64,000 bases of DNA, taken from Rhodobacter sp. Har01 (GTDB taxonomy: Bacteria; Pseudomonadota; Alphaproteobacteria; Rhodobacterales; Rhodobacteraceae). The notes below the pieces were generated by a model that saw only the letters and a program-made list of their open reading frames with translations, was not told where the DNA came from and ran no database searches. Shown piece after piece: positions 18,514 to 27,480 of this stretch (position 1 is the stretch's first letter; the number at the start of each line of letters is the position of its first letter). The position numbers were made by a program, and so were the translations under genes. The stretch covers positions 33,861 to 97,860 of the forward strand of contig NZ_JAJCTD010000008.1 of the NCBI RefSeq assembly GCF_020564565.1, written 5' to 3'.

Positions 18514-18987
18514 TCAGGCCAGATAGGCGCGGAAGCTTTTCACCACGTCTTCATAGACCGCGCGCTTGAAGGGCACGATGCCGGCGATCATTTCGTCCAC
18601 ATCCACCCAGGCCCAGCGTGAGAATTCGGGGTGCTCGCTGTCGATGCGGATCTGGTCGTCGGTGCCGAGAAAGCGGAACAGGAACCACTTCTGCCGCTGG
18701 CCGCGAAACTTGCCGCCCCAGACCTTGCCCAAAAGCTCGGGCGGCAGGTCGTAGGTCACCCAGCCGTGCGACTTGGCAACGAATTCCACGAGGTCGCGGG
18801 TCACGCCGGTTTCCTCCCACAACTCGCGGTAGGCGGCTTCCTTCGGCTTTTCGTCCCCGTCGATCCCGCCTTGCGGCATCTGCCAGGCGGGCAGGGTGCT
18901 GTCGAAGCGCTGGCCCGCAAAGACCAGGCCGTCGCGGTTCACCAGCATGACGCCCACGCAAGGGCGGTAGGGCAGGTCGTCAGCCAT
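18514..18987 (-). CDS. rppH: RNA pyrophosphohydrolase
   Basis: A 157-residue Nudix hydrolase removing pyrophosphate from the 5' end of mRNA or cleaving dinucleoside polyphosphates. The Nudix box is complete at residues 40-62 (G40, E46, REL 54-56, EETG 58-61). The opening [21 protein letters not shown] is the RppH/IalA subtype. It is the last gene of the gpmI-envC-ctpA-rppH run, 10 bp after ctpA. Confidence 0.94.
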   Translation of the reverse strand: MADDLPYRPCVGVMLVNRDGLVFAGQRFDSTLPAWQMPQGGIDGDEKPKEAAYRELWEETGVTRDLVEFVAKSHGWVTYDLPPELLGKVWGGKFRGQRQKWFLFRFLGTDDQIRIDSEHPEFSRWAWVDVDEMIAGIVPFKRAVYEDVVKSFRAYLA

Positions 18988-18997
18988 CTGTCGGCCC

Positions 18998-20350
18998 TCA
19001 GGGTTCGACCAGAGTGATCGTTGACAGGCCCTTCAGGATGTCGACGGCATAGGCCAACTGGTAATCCTCGTCGCGCAGCTTGGCCGATTCCTCGGCGCGG
19101 GCCTGTTCTTCCTGGTAGACGCGCTTTTCGTCCTCGGTCATCGAGTCATTGCTGATCGCGCCGCGCAGGTCGGCCTCGGACCGCTCTTTCATCGCGGCCG
19201 ATTCCTCTTTTTCGGCTTCGGTCTCGGTGGTGCCCGGAGGCGGCGGCGCGGGCTGCTGCACCACGATGTCGGGTGAAATTCCCAGGGCCTGGATCGACCG
19301 GCCCGAGGGCGTGTAATAGCGCGCCGTGGTCAGCCGCATGGCGCCATCGGCCTTGAGCGGGATCAGCGTCTGGACCGAGCCCTTGCCGAAACTCTTGGTG
19401 CCCACGACGATGGCGCGGTGGTGGTCCTGCAAGGCGCCGGTGACGATTTCCGAGGCCGAGGCAGAGCCGCCGTTGATCAGCACCACGATCGGCTTGCCGC
19501 TGATCAGGTCGCCCGGCTTGGCATTGTAGCGCTCTCCGTCCTGCGGGTTGCGGCCGCGGGTCGAGACGATCTCGCCGGTTTCCAGGAAGGCGTCCGAAAC
19601 GCTGATCGCCTCGTTCAGCAACCCGCCGGGGTTGTTGCGCAGGTCGATCACCACGCCTTCCAGGTTGTCGATCCCGCCCAGCTCTTCAATGCCTTTCTTC
19701 AGGGCTTCGACCACGCCGGGGGTGGTCTGGTCGTTGAAGGTGGTGATGCGCAGCACCACGGCTTTGCCGACGACGCGGCCCTTGACGGCGGTCAGCTTGA
19801 TGGTGTCGCGCAGGATCGACACGTCGAACGGATCGGGCACGCCTTCGCGCACCACGGTGATGATGATCTCGCTTCCCACCGGCCCGCGCATCAGGTCGAC
19901 GGCCTGATCCAGCGTCAGGCCCAGGATCGATTCGCTGTTCACATGGGTGATGAAGTCGCCGGCCTGGATGCCGGCCTTCGCTGCCGGGGTGCCGTCCATC
20001 GGCGAGATCACCTTGACGAAGCCCTCTTCCTGGGTGACCTCGATGCCCAGGCCACCGAATTCGCCCTTGGTCTGCACCTGCATGTCCTCGAAGTCCTTCG
20101 CGGACAGATAGCTTGAATGCGGGTCCAGCGAGGTGAGCATGCCGTTGATCGCCGCTTCGACCAGTTTTTCGGTCTCGACCGGCTCGACATACTGGGCGCG
20201 GATGCGTTCGAAGATGTCGCCGAACAGGTCAAGCTGTTCATAGACCGAGCTTTCCTTGCTGGCTTCCTGGGCGATCAGTGGACCGACCTGGCTGGTCAGA
20301 AGAACACCGGCCAACGTCCCGCCTGCGGCGGCCATCACGAGTTTCTTCAT
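18998..20350 (-). CDS. ctpA: Carboxyl-terminal processing protease (S41)
   Basis: A 450-residue periplasmic serine protease. An N-terminal hydrophobic signal ([23 protein letters not shown], about residues 1-27) is followed by a PDZ domain at roughly 90-170 ([25 protein letters not shown]) and the S41 catalytic domain. The Ser/Lys dyad is Ser298 in GGSASASE and Lys323 in FGKG, 25 residues apart as in the family. The C-terminus carries an extra charged helical tail. It follows an EnvC-like factor by 7 bp, a pairing common in proteobacteria and linked to peptidoglycan hydrolase control. Confidence 0.94.
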   Translation of the reverse strand: MKKLVMAAAGGTLAGVLLTSQVGPLIAQEASKESSVYEQLDLFGDIFERIRAQYVEPVETEKLVEAAINGMLTSLDPHSSYLSAKDFEDMQVQTKGEFGGLGIEVTQEEGFVKVISPMDGTPAAKAGIQAGDFITHVNSESILGLTLDQAVDLMRGPVGSEIIITVVREGVPDPFDVSILRDTIKLTAVKGRVVGKAVVLRITTFNDQTTPGVVEALKKGIEELGGIDNLEGVVIDLRNNPGGLLNEAISVSDAFLETGEIVSTRGRNPQDGERYNAKPGDLISGKPIVVLINGGSASASEIVTGALQDHHRAIVVGTKSFGKGSVQTLIPLKADGAMRLTTARYYTPSGRSIQALGISPDIVVQQPAPPPPGTTETEAEKEESAAMKERSEADLRGAISNDSMTEDEKRVYQEEQARAEESAKLRDEDYQLAYAVDILKGLSTITLVEP

Positions 20351-20357
20351 CGGTTCC

Positions 20358-21482
20358 TCAGTTTCCTGTCGTCGCCGTCGCGGCGAACCATTCTGTCGGG
20401 TCCACCGGCGCGGCCCCCAATCTCAATTCCAAGTAAAGCGTTTCCGTGTCGCGTGCGCCAGTGTCCACCGGGTCTGCCGTCGTCGGTTCGGCAGAAACCG
20501 TGTCGGTCCCGCCCATCAGCCCCAGCGGTGCGTCGGCCGCAACCACGTTTCCCACCTCACCGTACAGCGTTCCAAGCCCTGCCAGCACCAACAGATAGCC
20601 GTCACCGGGTTCAAGCACGATCACATTTCCGTAGTCGAGCAGAGGTCCGATGTAGCGGATCGTCGCCGGCCAGGGCGCGGTGACCAGGGCGCGCGGGCGG
20701 GTGGCCAGCGCCATGCCGGGGCGGCGCACGCCTGCGGTATCGGGTTCGTCCGGGCGGAGAATCAAGGTGCCCATCGCCGGCAGCGGCAGGGCGCCCATGG
20801 TGCCGGCGAAAGAGGTGTTGCCGGCCTCGGCGGTGTTCAGCGCCAGGCCGGCCGCAAGCGATTCCAGCGTATCGGCGGATTCGACCAGCAGCCGCAACTC
20901 CTCTGGCGCTTCGGCAAACCGCTTCGGCAGGTCGGTGCGGTCCGAGATCGCCTTCGATAATGCGGTCCGCGCGTCCTGCGCCGCTGCCAGCCCTTGGGCA
21001 AGGGTGCCGGCCGAGGCGGATTGCAGCGCCCGCAGGTCGGCCAGTTCCTGCAATTCGGCCTTCAGAGCCTCGGCCTCGGCCTGCAGCGCGGGGGTGACCT
21101 CGGCCAGCATCATGCCTGATCGTGCGGTGCCCAGCGGACCTTCGGGGTGCAGCAGCAACAGCGGGCCGGGCGACAGTTCCATCCGCTCCAGCACGCCCAG
21201 CAGCTGGGCAATCCGCTCGCGCTTGGTGTCGAAGCGCATCGCCAGGGTGGTCTGCCGCAACTCGGCCTGCCGCATCGCTTCGCGCATTGCCGCCTGGCCA
21301 AGCTCATAGGCGCGGATCGTCTGGGTCAGCGCGGCCACCCGGTCGCGCGAGGCCTCTGCCGTCTGCAGCGCGGCGATGGCCGCCGTCAGGTCGGCCGAAG
21401 CCTTTTCCGCCTGCTCGGCCACCGTCTCGGCAACCGCGGGCAGGGCCAGCAGGGCCAGCAGCAGGGCGGCACGGCGGATCAT
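20358..21482 (-). CDS. EnvC-like murein hydrolase activator with degenerate LytM domain
   Basis: A 374-residue exported protein: signal peptide (1-18, ending AVA), long helical coiled-coil region (about 20-230), then a C-terminal LytM/M23 fold. The metal ligands of active M23 enzymes are missing: the usual HG in the GYGN-HG strand is replaced (YGNVIVLEPGDGY) and the H-x-H strand reads LVLAGLG. That is the hallmark of EnvC, which activates amidases rather than cutting peptidoglycan itself. Its start overlaps the gpmI stop (ATGA) and its stop lies 7 bp before ctpA. Confidence 0.85.
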   Translation of the reverse strand: MIRRAALLLALLALPAVAETVAEQAEKASADLTAAIAALQTAEASRDRVAALTQTIRAYELGQAAMREAMRQAELRQTTLAMRFDTKRERIAQLLGVLERMELSPGPLLLLHPEGPLGTARSGMMLAEVTPALQAEAEALKAELQELADLRALQSASAGTLAQGLAAAQDARTALSKAISDRTDLPKRFAEAPEELRLLVESADTLESLAAGLALNTAEAGNTSFAGTMGALPLPAMGTLILRPDEPDTAGVRRPGMALATRPRALVTAPWPATIRYIGPLLDYGNVIVLEPGDGYLLVLAGLGTLYGEVGNVVAADAPLGLMGGTDTVSAEPTTADPVDTGARDTETLYLELRLGAAPVDPTEWFAATATTGN

Positions 21483-22999
21483 GCGATCAGGCTTTCCCCG
21501 GTCATCTCGGGCGGCTTCGGCAGGCCCATCAGCTGCAGCAGCGTGGGCGCCAGGTCGGCCAGCCGGCCGTTGCGCAAGTGCGCGCCCGGCGGGCCGCCGA
21601 CCAGAATCACCGGCACCGGGTTCGTCGTATGCGCCGTGTGCGGCCCCCCCGTCGCCGGATCGACCATCAGGTCGCAGTTGCCATGGTCGGCGCAGACGAT
21701 CATCGCGCCGCCCGCCCGTTGCAGCGCCGCCACCACCCGGGTCAGCCCGGCGTCCACCGCCTCGCAGGCCTTGATGGCGGCGGGCAGGCTGCCGGTATGG
21801 CCCACCATGTCGGGGTTGGCGTAGTTGACCACGATCAGGTCATAGCCCTGTTCGATGGCCCGAACGAAGCGGTCCGAGACCTCGGGCGCGCTCATTTCCG
21901 GTTGCAGGTCGTAGGTGGCAACCTTGGGCGACTGCGGCATGAAACGGTCTTCGCCCTGAAACGGCACCTCGCGCCCGCCGTTCAGGAAGAAGGTGACGTG
22001 CGGGTATTTCTCGGTTTCCGCCAGCCGGAACTGGGTCAGGCCCTGTTTCGCCACCCATTCGCCCAGCGTGTTGACGATGTCCTGCTTGGGAAAGACCGTG
22101 GTCATATAGGCGTTGTGGGCGGTGGAATAGTCCACCATCCCCAAGAGCGCCGAGAACCGCGGCCGCGGGCCGGTGGCAAAGGCGGTGAAACCCGGGTCGC
22201 CGATGGCCGCAAGGATTTCGCGCGCGCGGTCGGCGCGGAAGTTGATGAAGAACAGCCCGTCACCGTCCTGCATGCCGCTATATCCGCCGATCACCGTGGC
22301 GGGCAGGAATTCGTCGGTCACATCGCGGGCGTAGCCCTGCGCGATGGCCTCGGCCGCGCTGGCGGCGGTGGCCACGCCCTGGCCCTGCACGATGGCGCGG
22401 AAGGCCTGTTCCACCCGCTCCCACCGATTGTCGCGGTCCATCGCCCAGTAGCGGCCGATGACCGTGGCGATGCGGGCCGACGGGCCCATCGCGGATTCAA
22501 GCGCCGCCACCTGCTCGGCGGCCGACCGCGGCGGCACGTCGCGCCCGTCGGTCAGCGCATGCACCAGCACCGGCACACCGGCGGCGGCGATGACCCGGGC
22601 CGCCTCGGCGATGTGGCTCTGGTGCGAATGCACCCCGCCCGGAGAGGCGAGGCCGGCAAGATGCGCCGTGCCCCCCGCGGCCATGACCCTGGCGATGAAG
22701 TCCTGCAGCGCCGGTTCGCGGGCAAAGCTGCCCTGCTCGATGGCAAGGTCGATCTGGCCAAGGTCCATCGCCACCACCCGGCCGGCGCCGATGTTGGTGT
22801 GGCCGACCTCGGAATTGCCCATCTGACCGGTCGGCAGGCCGACGTCGGGGCCGAAGGTGACCAGCGTGGCATTCGGGCATTCCGCCATCAGCCGGTTGAA
22901 AGTGGGCACATTGGCCTGAGCGGGGGCCGAGAATTCGGGGATCTGCCCGATCCCCCAGCCGTCAAGGATGCACAGGACAACGGGCTTGGGCGCGGGCAT
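21479..22999 (-). CDS. gpmI: 2,3-bisphosphoglycerate-independent phosphoglycerate mutase
   Basis: A 506-residue cytoplasmic glycolytic enzyme interconverting 3- and 2-phosphoglycerate with two Mn ions. The phosphoserine nucleophile is Ser63 in GQMGNSEVGH; metal motifs ILDGWG near the N-terminus, ALTDGRD, YANPDMVGH and CADHGN are intact. The ATG at 22999 follows GGAGGTTCC; the longer frame upstream is antisense-like sequence of the neighbouring transporter and is rejected. First gene of the gpmI-envC-ctpA-rppH operon, the common alphaproteobacterial order. Confidence 0.96.
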   Translation of the reverse strand: MPAPKPVVLCILDGWGIGQIPEFSAPAQANVPTFNRLMAECPNATLVTFGPDVGLPTGQMGNSEVGHTNIGAGRVVAMDLGQIDLAIEQGSFAREPALQDFIARVMAAGGTAHLAGLASPGGVHSHQSHIAEAARVIAAAGVPVLVHALTDGRDVPPRSAAEQVAALESAMGPSARIATVIGRYWAMDRDNRWERVEQAFRAIVQGQGVATAASAAEAIAQGYARDVTDEFLPATVIGGYSGMQDGDGLFFINFRADRAREILAAIGDPGFTAFATGPRPRFSALLGMVDYSTAHNAYMTTVFPKQDIVNTLGEWVAKQGLTQFRLAETEKYPHVTFFLNGGREVPFQGEDRFMPQSPKVATYDLQPEMSAPEVSDRFVRAIEQGYDLIVVNYANPDMVGHTGSLPAAIKACEAVDAGLTRVVAALQRAGGAMIVCADHGNCDLMVDPATGGPHTAHTTNPVPVILVGGPPGAHLRNGRLADLAPTLLQLMGLPKPPEMTGESLIA

Positions 23000-23058
23000 C
23001 GGGAACCTCCGGGTGGTTGCGGCGGTATTACGCGGGCCGGCCCTGCGGGGCAACCGGC

Positions 23059-23946
23059 CTAGCCGCGGAGCACCTGCTTTTCGCGCAGGCGCTGGCGCCA
23101 CAGCGTGAAGATCCCCGCCCCTACCACGATGGCCGCGCCGATCACCACGTTTGCGCGCAGCGTCTCGTCGAAGACGGTCATCCCGATGATCGAGACAAGC
23201 GGCAGTTGCAGATAGGCAAAGGGCTGAATCGCCGAGGCCTCGGCCACCGCATAGGCCTTGATCATCAGCCAGTGCCCCAGCGCCGCCGTGCAGCACAGCG
23301 TGGCCATCCACAGCCAGTCGGCGGGCAGCATCGGCTGCCAGTGCCACAGGCCGACCGGCGTCATCGTCAGCGCGCCGACGGTGCCGGTCCAGAAGAAGCT
23401 GACCGCTGCGGTGTCCTTGCGGGCGACATAGCGGGTCAACAGGCCGTAGATCGCGAACATGAAGGCCGCGACAAAGGGCACCAGCGCCCATGGCGTGAAC
23501 ACCCCCGCGCCGGGGTTGAGCAGGATCAGCACCCCCAGGCAGCCGGCCCCGATGGCCAGCCAGCGCCGCCAGCCCACCTTCTCGCCCAGCACCGGGCCGG
23601 ACAGGGCGGCAACGATCAGCGGATAGCAGGCAAAGACGGCATGGCTTCCGATCAGGCCATGCGAGACGAAAGCCAGCACCATGATGCAGATCTCGACCAC
23701 CAGGATCACTCCGCGGGCGATCTGCAGGCCGGGGTAGCCGGTGCGTGCGGCGGCGCGCAGGCCCCCCGGGGCGCGTGCCGCCAGGGCGATGACGAAGGCC
23801 GCGAAGAACCAGAAGCGGATCATCACCACCATGTAGACGTTGGTCGCCTCGGCCAGATGGCGCGAGACGCCGTCCTGTGCGGCGAAGACGGTGGCCGTGG
23901 CGATCATCAGCCAGATGCCAAGGCGGGTGTTCTGCGGCGTGCTCAT
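23059..23946 (-). CDS. DMT family transporter (EamA)
   Basis: A 295-residue inner-membrane protein with ten predicted hydrophobic spans forming two EamA repeats (about 10-140 and 150-285). It is a close paralogue of the upstream gene: both start with LGI-LMIAT-FAAQDG-SR-LA and end with an FAYLQ...FDE hairpin. Its ATG overlaps the upstream stop (ATGA). DMT proteins export amino acids or metabolites; the substrate here is unknown. Confidence 0.87.
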   Translation of the reverse strand: MSTPQNTRLGIWLMIATATVFAAQDGVSRHLAEATNVYMVVMIRFWFFAAFVIALAARAPGGLRAAARTGYPGLQIARGVILVVEICIMVLAFVSHGLIGSHAVFACYPLIVAALSGPVLGEKVGWRRWLAIGAGCLGVLILLNPGAGVFTPWALVPFVAAFMFAIYGLLTRYVARKDTAAVSFFWTGTVGALTMTPVGLWHWQPMLPADWLWMATLCCTAALGHWLMIKAYAVAEASAIQPFAYLQLPLVSIIGMTVFDETLRANVVIGAAIVVGAGIFTLWRQRLREKQVLRG

Positions 23947-24812
23947 GAGCGGGCCCGCTCCAGCGACAGGGCGAACAGGCCGGCGGCGATGACGATGCCG
24001 GCGCCGATCGCGATGGGCAGGGTCAGCACCTCGTCGAAGACGGTGATGCCGATGCCGGTGACAAAGACGATCTGCAGGTAGGCGAAAGGCTGGACCCGGG
24101 CGGCCTCGATCTGCTCGTAGGTCTTCAGGATCAGCCAGTTCGACAGGATCGCGATGGCGCAATAGGCCGACAGCGCGGGCAGGTCGGCGGCGGCGACGGG
24201 TTCAAGGCTGGGCAGGCCGATGGCGGTCATCAGGGCCGCACCGGTGACGGCGGGCCAGAAAAACGCGGGGAAGGTCGGCTCGTCGCGGCAGGTCAGGCGG
24301 GTGAGGACCGAGAACAGCGCGAAAAGCAGCGCCGAGGTCAGCGGCAGCAGCGCGGCCCAGGAGACCACCCCGGCGCCGGGCCGCAACAGGACCACCACCC
24401 CCACCATCCCCGCCGCCACCGCCAGCCAGCGCGCGGGGCCGATCCGCTCGCCCAGGAGGGGGCCGGACAGGGCCACGACCAGCAGTGGGCAGACGGCAAA
24501 AAGGGCGTGGCTTTCGATCAGGCCGATCAGGGTGTAGCCCCAGACGATCAGGCAGATCTCGGTCACCAGCAGGACCCCGCGCAGCAGGTGGGCGGGCAGG
24601 CGGGCGGTGCGGGTGGCGGCGCGCGGGCCTTCGGGGCGGCGCAGGGCCAGGACCAGGACGAGCGCCGCGAAGGCCCAGTAGCGGATCATCACCACCATGA
24701 GGGTGTTGTATTCCCCGGCCAGACCGCGGGAAAACCCGTCCTGGGCCGCAAAGGCGGCGACCGTGGCGATCATCAGGAGGATGCCGAGGCGAGGGTTGCG
24801 GGAGGCGGTCAT
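23943..24812 (-). CDS. DMT family transporter (EamA), tandem paralogue
   Basis: A 289-residue ten-span EamA protein, the first of the tandem pair. The start at 24812 gives MTASRNPRLGILLMIATVAAF, aligned with the N-terminus of the paralogue. An in-frame ATG at 24920 would add 36 proline- and alanine-rich residues with no counterpart and is rejected. A perfect palindrome lies 69-85 bases upstream of this start. The pair may form a hetero-oligomer or be a recent duplication; no regulator gene is adjacent. Confidence 0.86.
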   Translation of the reverse strand: MTASRNPRLGILLMIATVAAFAAQDGFSRGLAGEYNTLMVVMIRYWAFAALVLVLALRRPEGPRAATRTARLPAHLLRGVLLVTEICLIVWGYTLIGLIESHALFAVCPLLVVALSGPLLGERIGPARWLAVAAGMVGVVVLLRPGAGVVSWAALLPLTSALLFALFSVLTRLTCRDEPTFPAFFWPAVTGAALMTAIGLPSLEPVAAADLPALSAYCAIAILSNWLILKTYEQIEAARVQPFAYLQIVFVTGIGITVFDEVLTLPIAIGAGIVIAAGLFALSLERARS

Positions 24813-24880
24813 GGCGGGGGTGTGGGTAGCATGGGCCGGGGCAGTGTTACAGGGGGCAGGCCGCAAAGGACCCGGCAGGG

Positions 24881-24897
24881 TGTCCCATGATGGGACA
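24881..24897. promoter_or_regulatory. Perfect 17-bp palindrome, candidate operator
   Basis: TGTCCCA-TGA-TGGGACA is a perfect dyad with 7-bp arms, lying 69 bases upstream of the first DMT gene and followed outward by an AT-richer stretch (24898-24955) where a promoter could sit. Size and symmetry suit a dimeric helix-turn-helix repressor. No matching regulator is in the window. Confidence 0.5.
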
Positions 24898-25637
24898 TGA
24901 ATCGGACCCAATCCTTTCAATGGCTTGCAACCGCATCTTCATGATTTGTTAAGGAATCGCCGGACCAGGGCGCCGTGCGGCCTTGTCTGACCGGCTGGCG
25001 ATGCTGCCCCGGGTGCCCCGCCGATCCGGGCCGGTCCGGGCCGATCCGGCCCGCGTCGAAGGGGCCGGGGCTGCCGCCGATGGGGGCAGAGGCCCGACCC
25101 GCCCGCTGATGCAGAGTGCCACGTCGGATGGCGCTGTCCGACGGAGGAGTGATCGGCCCGTGAGCCTCGCGACCGGCTGGCGATGCTCGCTGCCAGCCTG
25201 CCACCGCGCATGACGGCAATGAAGGTGCGCCGCGGGGCGCATCACTGGGGCCGCGCCTTGCCGGCACCGGGACAGGAGGTTCGGCCGATGCCGCCAGACC
25301 ATGTGCGGCCTTGCGTCGAGGCGCCGGAGAATGCCGCGGCGATCACCGAAGCGGCGGCCTGAGCGACCCTGCGCCATCTCGATCCCAAGGGCATCGCCCA
25401 GCTTGACGCCGTCAAATTGCACCGGGTGCGCAACTGTCCCGGCCTTGAACCGAAATCGCTGCCCGAGCAGACCGGAAGCCCGTTGCGCCAGCCCCACCCG
25501 CGCTGTGATCGGCGTTGCCGTGAAGATGGCCCGGACCGTCTGGCCGCCGTTGCGGCATCGGCGGACCTGTCGGCCCGGCGCAGCGGTCTTGCATCGGCGG
25601 CCCGCGCTGCCGTAGCGTATCGGGCCGAGGAGGAGGC
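24898..25637. other. Long stretch without a convincing gene
   Basis: About 740 bases with many overlapping open frames but no protein I recognise. 24900-24960 is AT-richer (contains CATGATTTGTTAAGGAATCG) and may hold the promoter for the DMT pair. 25017-25060 has repeated GATCCGG/GGTCCGGGCC units. A plus-strand frame at 25417-25641 (74 codons) runs into the next start, and a frame at 24949-25497 on the minus strand has partly gene-like codon use, but neither has a good start site. It may be a decayed gene or an intergenic region. Confidence 0.45.
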
Positions 25638-26162
25638 ATGATGAAGCTTGCCTATGTCAGCATCCCGGGGCGCGGCGAGACCGACCGCTTTCTGGCCGAG
25701 GTGGCCGCCGCGTTGGAAACCGCGGGGATGCGGCTGGCCGGAACGGTGCAGATCAACAGCGGACGTCCGGGCCGGACCAGATGCGACATGGACCTGCGGG
25801 TGCTTCCCGACGGGCCGACGATCCGGATCAGCGAGGATCGCGGCAGTCTGGCCCAGGGCTGCCTGCTGGATTCCGCCGCCCTGGAACAGGCCGGGGTCGA
25901 GGTCGAGCGCCGGCTTGCCGGGGCCGAGCTTCTGATCGTGAACAAGTTCGGCAAGCGCGAGGCCGAAGGGCGTGGACTTGTCGCCGTCATCGCGACGGCG
26001 CTTGAGCGCGCCCTGCCGGTGCTGGTGGGCGTGAACCCGGCGAACCTGCCCGGATTCCTGGCCTTTGCGGGCGACCTGGCCCGGCGGTTGCCCGCAGACC
26101 GGCGCCTTGTCCTGGACTGGTGTCATGAAGGGCAGGACGGCGATCTTTGCCGGATCGGCTGA
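25638..26162 (+). CDS. DUF2478 family protein
   Basis: A 174-residue soluble protein starting MMKLAYVSIPGRGETDRFLAEVAAALE, preceded by a strong AGGAGGAGG site; the second ATG at 25641 is equally possible. The layout (N-terminal strand-turn-helix, a central CDMDLRVLPDG segment, then LLIVNKFGKREAEGRGL) matches DUF2478, a family I recall as often encoded near molybdate transport or molybdoenzyme genes and having an NTPase-like fold. No molybdenum gene is visible here. Function unknown. Confidence 0.7.
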   Translation: MMKLAYVSIPGRGETDRFLAEVAAALETAGMRLAGTVQINSGRPGRTRCDMDLRVLPDGPTIRISEDRGSLAQGCLLDSAALEQAGVEVERRLAGAELLIVNKFGKREAEGRGLVAVIATALERALPVLVGVNPANLPGFLAFAGDLARRLPADRRLVLDWCHEGQDGDLCRIG

Positions 26163-26345
26163 CGGCCCTGGCCAGGCCCTTTCGCCGCAGGTCCGCGCAA
26201 GCCGGCAGGGAGACCCGATCCGGGCATTCCGTCTCATTGCGAAGCGGCCGAGTCGGGGGTATCCCTTCTGCTCGAAAGGCCTGCCGTCGGACGGCTGACG
26301 GAAGCTGGCGTTCCGTGCCGGTCACATCGGAGAAGGAGGCAAGAC

Positions 26346-26693
26346 GTGTTCCAGTTCCTTGCTCTGTCCCTGGGCGCATCGCTTGTGCTGCTGCTGGGTG
26401 CGGCCGAACTTGAGCGGCGGGCGATCGTGGCCCGCCGGATGGGCCCGAACGGCCGCGCCATGCTGGCCGCGCTGGCCATCTCGGCGGTGGCCTCGCTGGG
26501 CGTGATCGGCGTCGCCGCCTATTCGACGGGGTGGATCTACCTGTTGCACCTGGTGGGCGCGACCGTCGCCTATCATGGGTTCATGGGCGTCTTCCTGGTG
26601 CATGGATTGCAGGAAGTCTCGGCCCGCGTCGCCAGCCAGCCGCTGCAACGAAGCGCCACGCGGCAGACGGTTCAGACCGCGACGAAGGCCTGA
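26346..26693 (+). CDS. Small membrane protein of unknown function
   Basis: A 115-residue protein with three or four hydrophobic segments (about 2-19, 40-60, 62-80 and 82-95). The GTG start at 26346 is supported by GAAGGAGG at 26330-26337. The short loop after span 1 carries ERRAIVARRMGPNGRA. I do not recognise a family. Its last 22 bases overlap the convergent carbonic anhydrase gene. It lies 183 bp downstream of the DUF2478 gene and may be cotranscribed. Confidence 0.6.
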   Translation: MFQFLALSLGASLVLLLGAAELERRAIVARRMGPNGRAMLAALAISAVASLGVIGVAAYSTGWIYLLHLVGATVAYHGFMGVFLVHGLQEVSARVASQPLQRSATRQTVQTATKA

Positions 26694-27319
26694 CGCTCGG
26701 GGTCGTAGCATTCCAGATCGCCCTCGCCGGTATCGGTCCAAAGGCCGTGCAGGCTCAGCCGGTCGTCCTGCACCGCCTGGGCCAGGAAGGGGAAGGTCAT
26801 CAGGTTTTCCAGGCTGGTCAGCACCGCCTGCTTTTCAAGCGCCGGAAGGATTTCGCCTTCGGGCAGGTGGGCCACCTTGTCGAAACCGGGGCGCAGGATG
26901 TCCATCCAGCGGCCGACAAAGCTGGTCTTTTGTTCCAGCGCGGGGGCTTGGCCGGTGCACATGTCGTGGCAGCCGCGGACGCCGCCGCAATTGGAATGGC
27001 CCAGGACGACGATATGCGCGACGCCCAGCGAGGTCACGGCATATTCCACCGCGGCCGAGGTGCCGTGGTATTCGCCGTCCGGGTTGTAGGGCGGCACCAG
27101 GTTGGCGACGTTGCGATGGATGAAGAACTCGCCCTCGTCCGCGCCGAAGATCGAGGTGACGTGGACGCGGCTGTCGCAGCACGAGATCACCATGGCGCGC
27201 GGGTGCTGGCCGCTGGCCGCAAGCCGGCGATACCAGGCGCGGTTCTGCTGGTAGGCGGTGGCCTTCCAACCGTGGAAACGCTGAACCAGATAGGCGGGCA
27301 GCGGGCGGGCATGGTGCAT
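26672..27319 (-). CDS. Beta-class carbonic anhydrase
   Basis: A 215-residue zinc enzyme interconverting CO2 and bicarbonate in the cytoplasm. The zinc ligands are Cys47 in CCDSR, His108 and Cys111 in GHSNCGG; Asp49 and Arg51 complete the active-site dyad. The ATG at 27319 is preceded by AGGAGG at good spacing; a longer frame upstream is rejected for lack of similarity. No neighbour suggests a specific carboxylation pathway. Confidence 0.95.
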   Translation of the reverse strand: MHHARPLPAYLVQRFHGWKATAYQQNRAWYRRLAASGQHPRAMVISCCDSRVHVTSIFGADEGEFFIHRNVANLVPPYNPDGEYHGTSAAVEYAVTSLGVAHIVVLGHSNCGGVRGCHDMCTGQAPALEQKTSFVGRWMDILRPGFDKVAHLPEGEILPALEKQAVLTSLENLMTFPFLAQAVQDDRLSLHGLWTDTGEGDLECYDPERQAFVAV

Positions 27320-27480
27320 GGCGTCCTCCTTTTCCGGCTGTGAGGTAGGGTGCATTCGCCGAAAATACGAGGGGCAAAATGGCCGCGGTGCCGGAAAACC
27401 GCAACGAAGCGGTAAGCACGCGGTGCCAGACTGATCCTTGGGTGTGAGTGGAACGGGCCTTCGGGCCAAGGGGTGATCGG

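Noticed and set aside
21122..23062. Plus-strand open frame of about 640 codons opposite envC and gpmI
   Set aside because: Entirely antisense to two confidently identified genes and without recognisable domains.
21479..23491. Longer start for gpmI
   Set aside because: The extra N-terminus is read opposite the DMT gene and lacks similarity; the ATG at 22999 has a good ribosome-binding site and the usual N-terminus.
24881..24897. Palindrome considered as a PpsR/CrtJ photosynthesis site
   Set aside because: That motif is TGT-N12-ACA; here the spacing is N11 and no photosynthesis gene is near.
25417..25641. 74-codon plus-strand frame before DUF2478
   Set aside because: No ribosome-binding site, Arg/Pro/Ala-rich translation, no recognised family; kept only as part of the unexplained gap.
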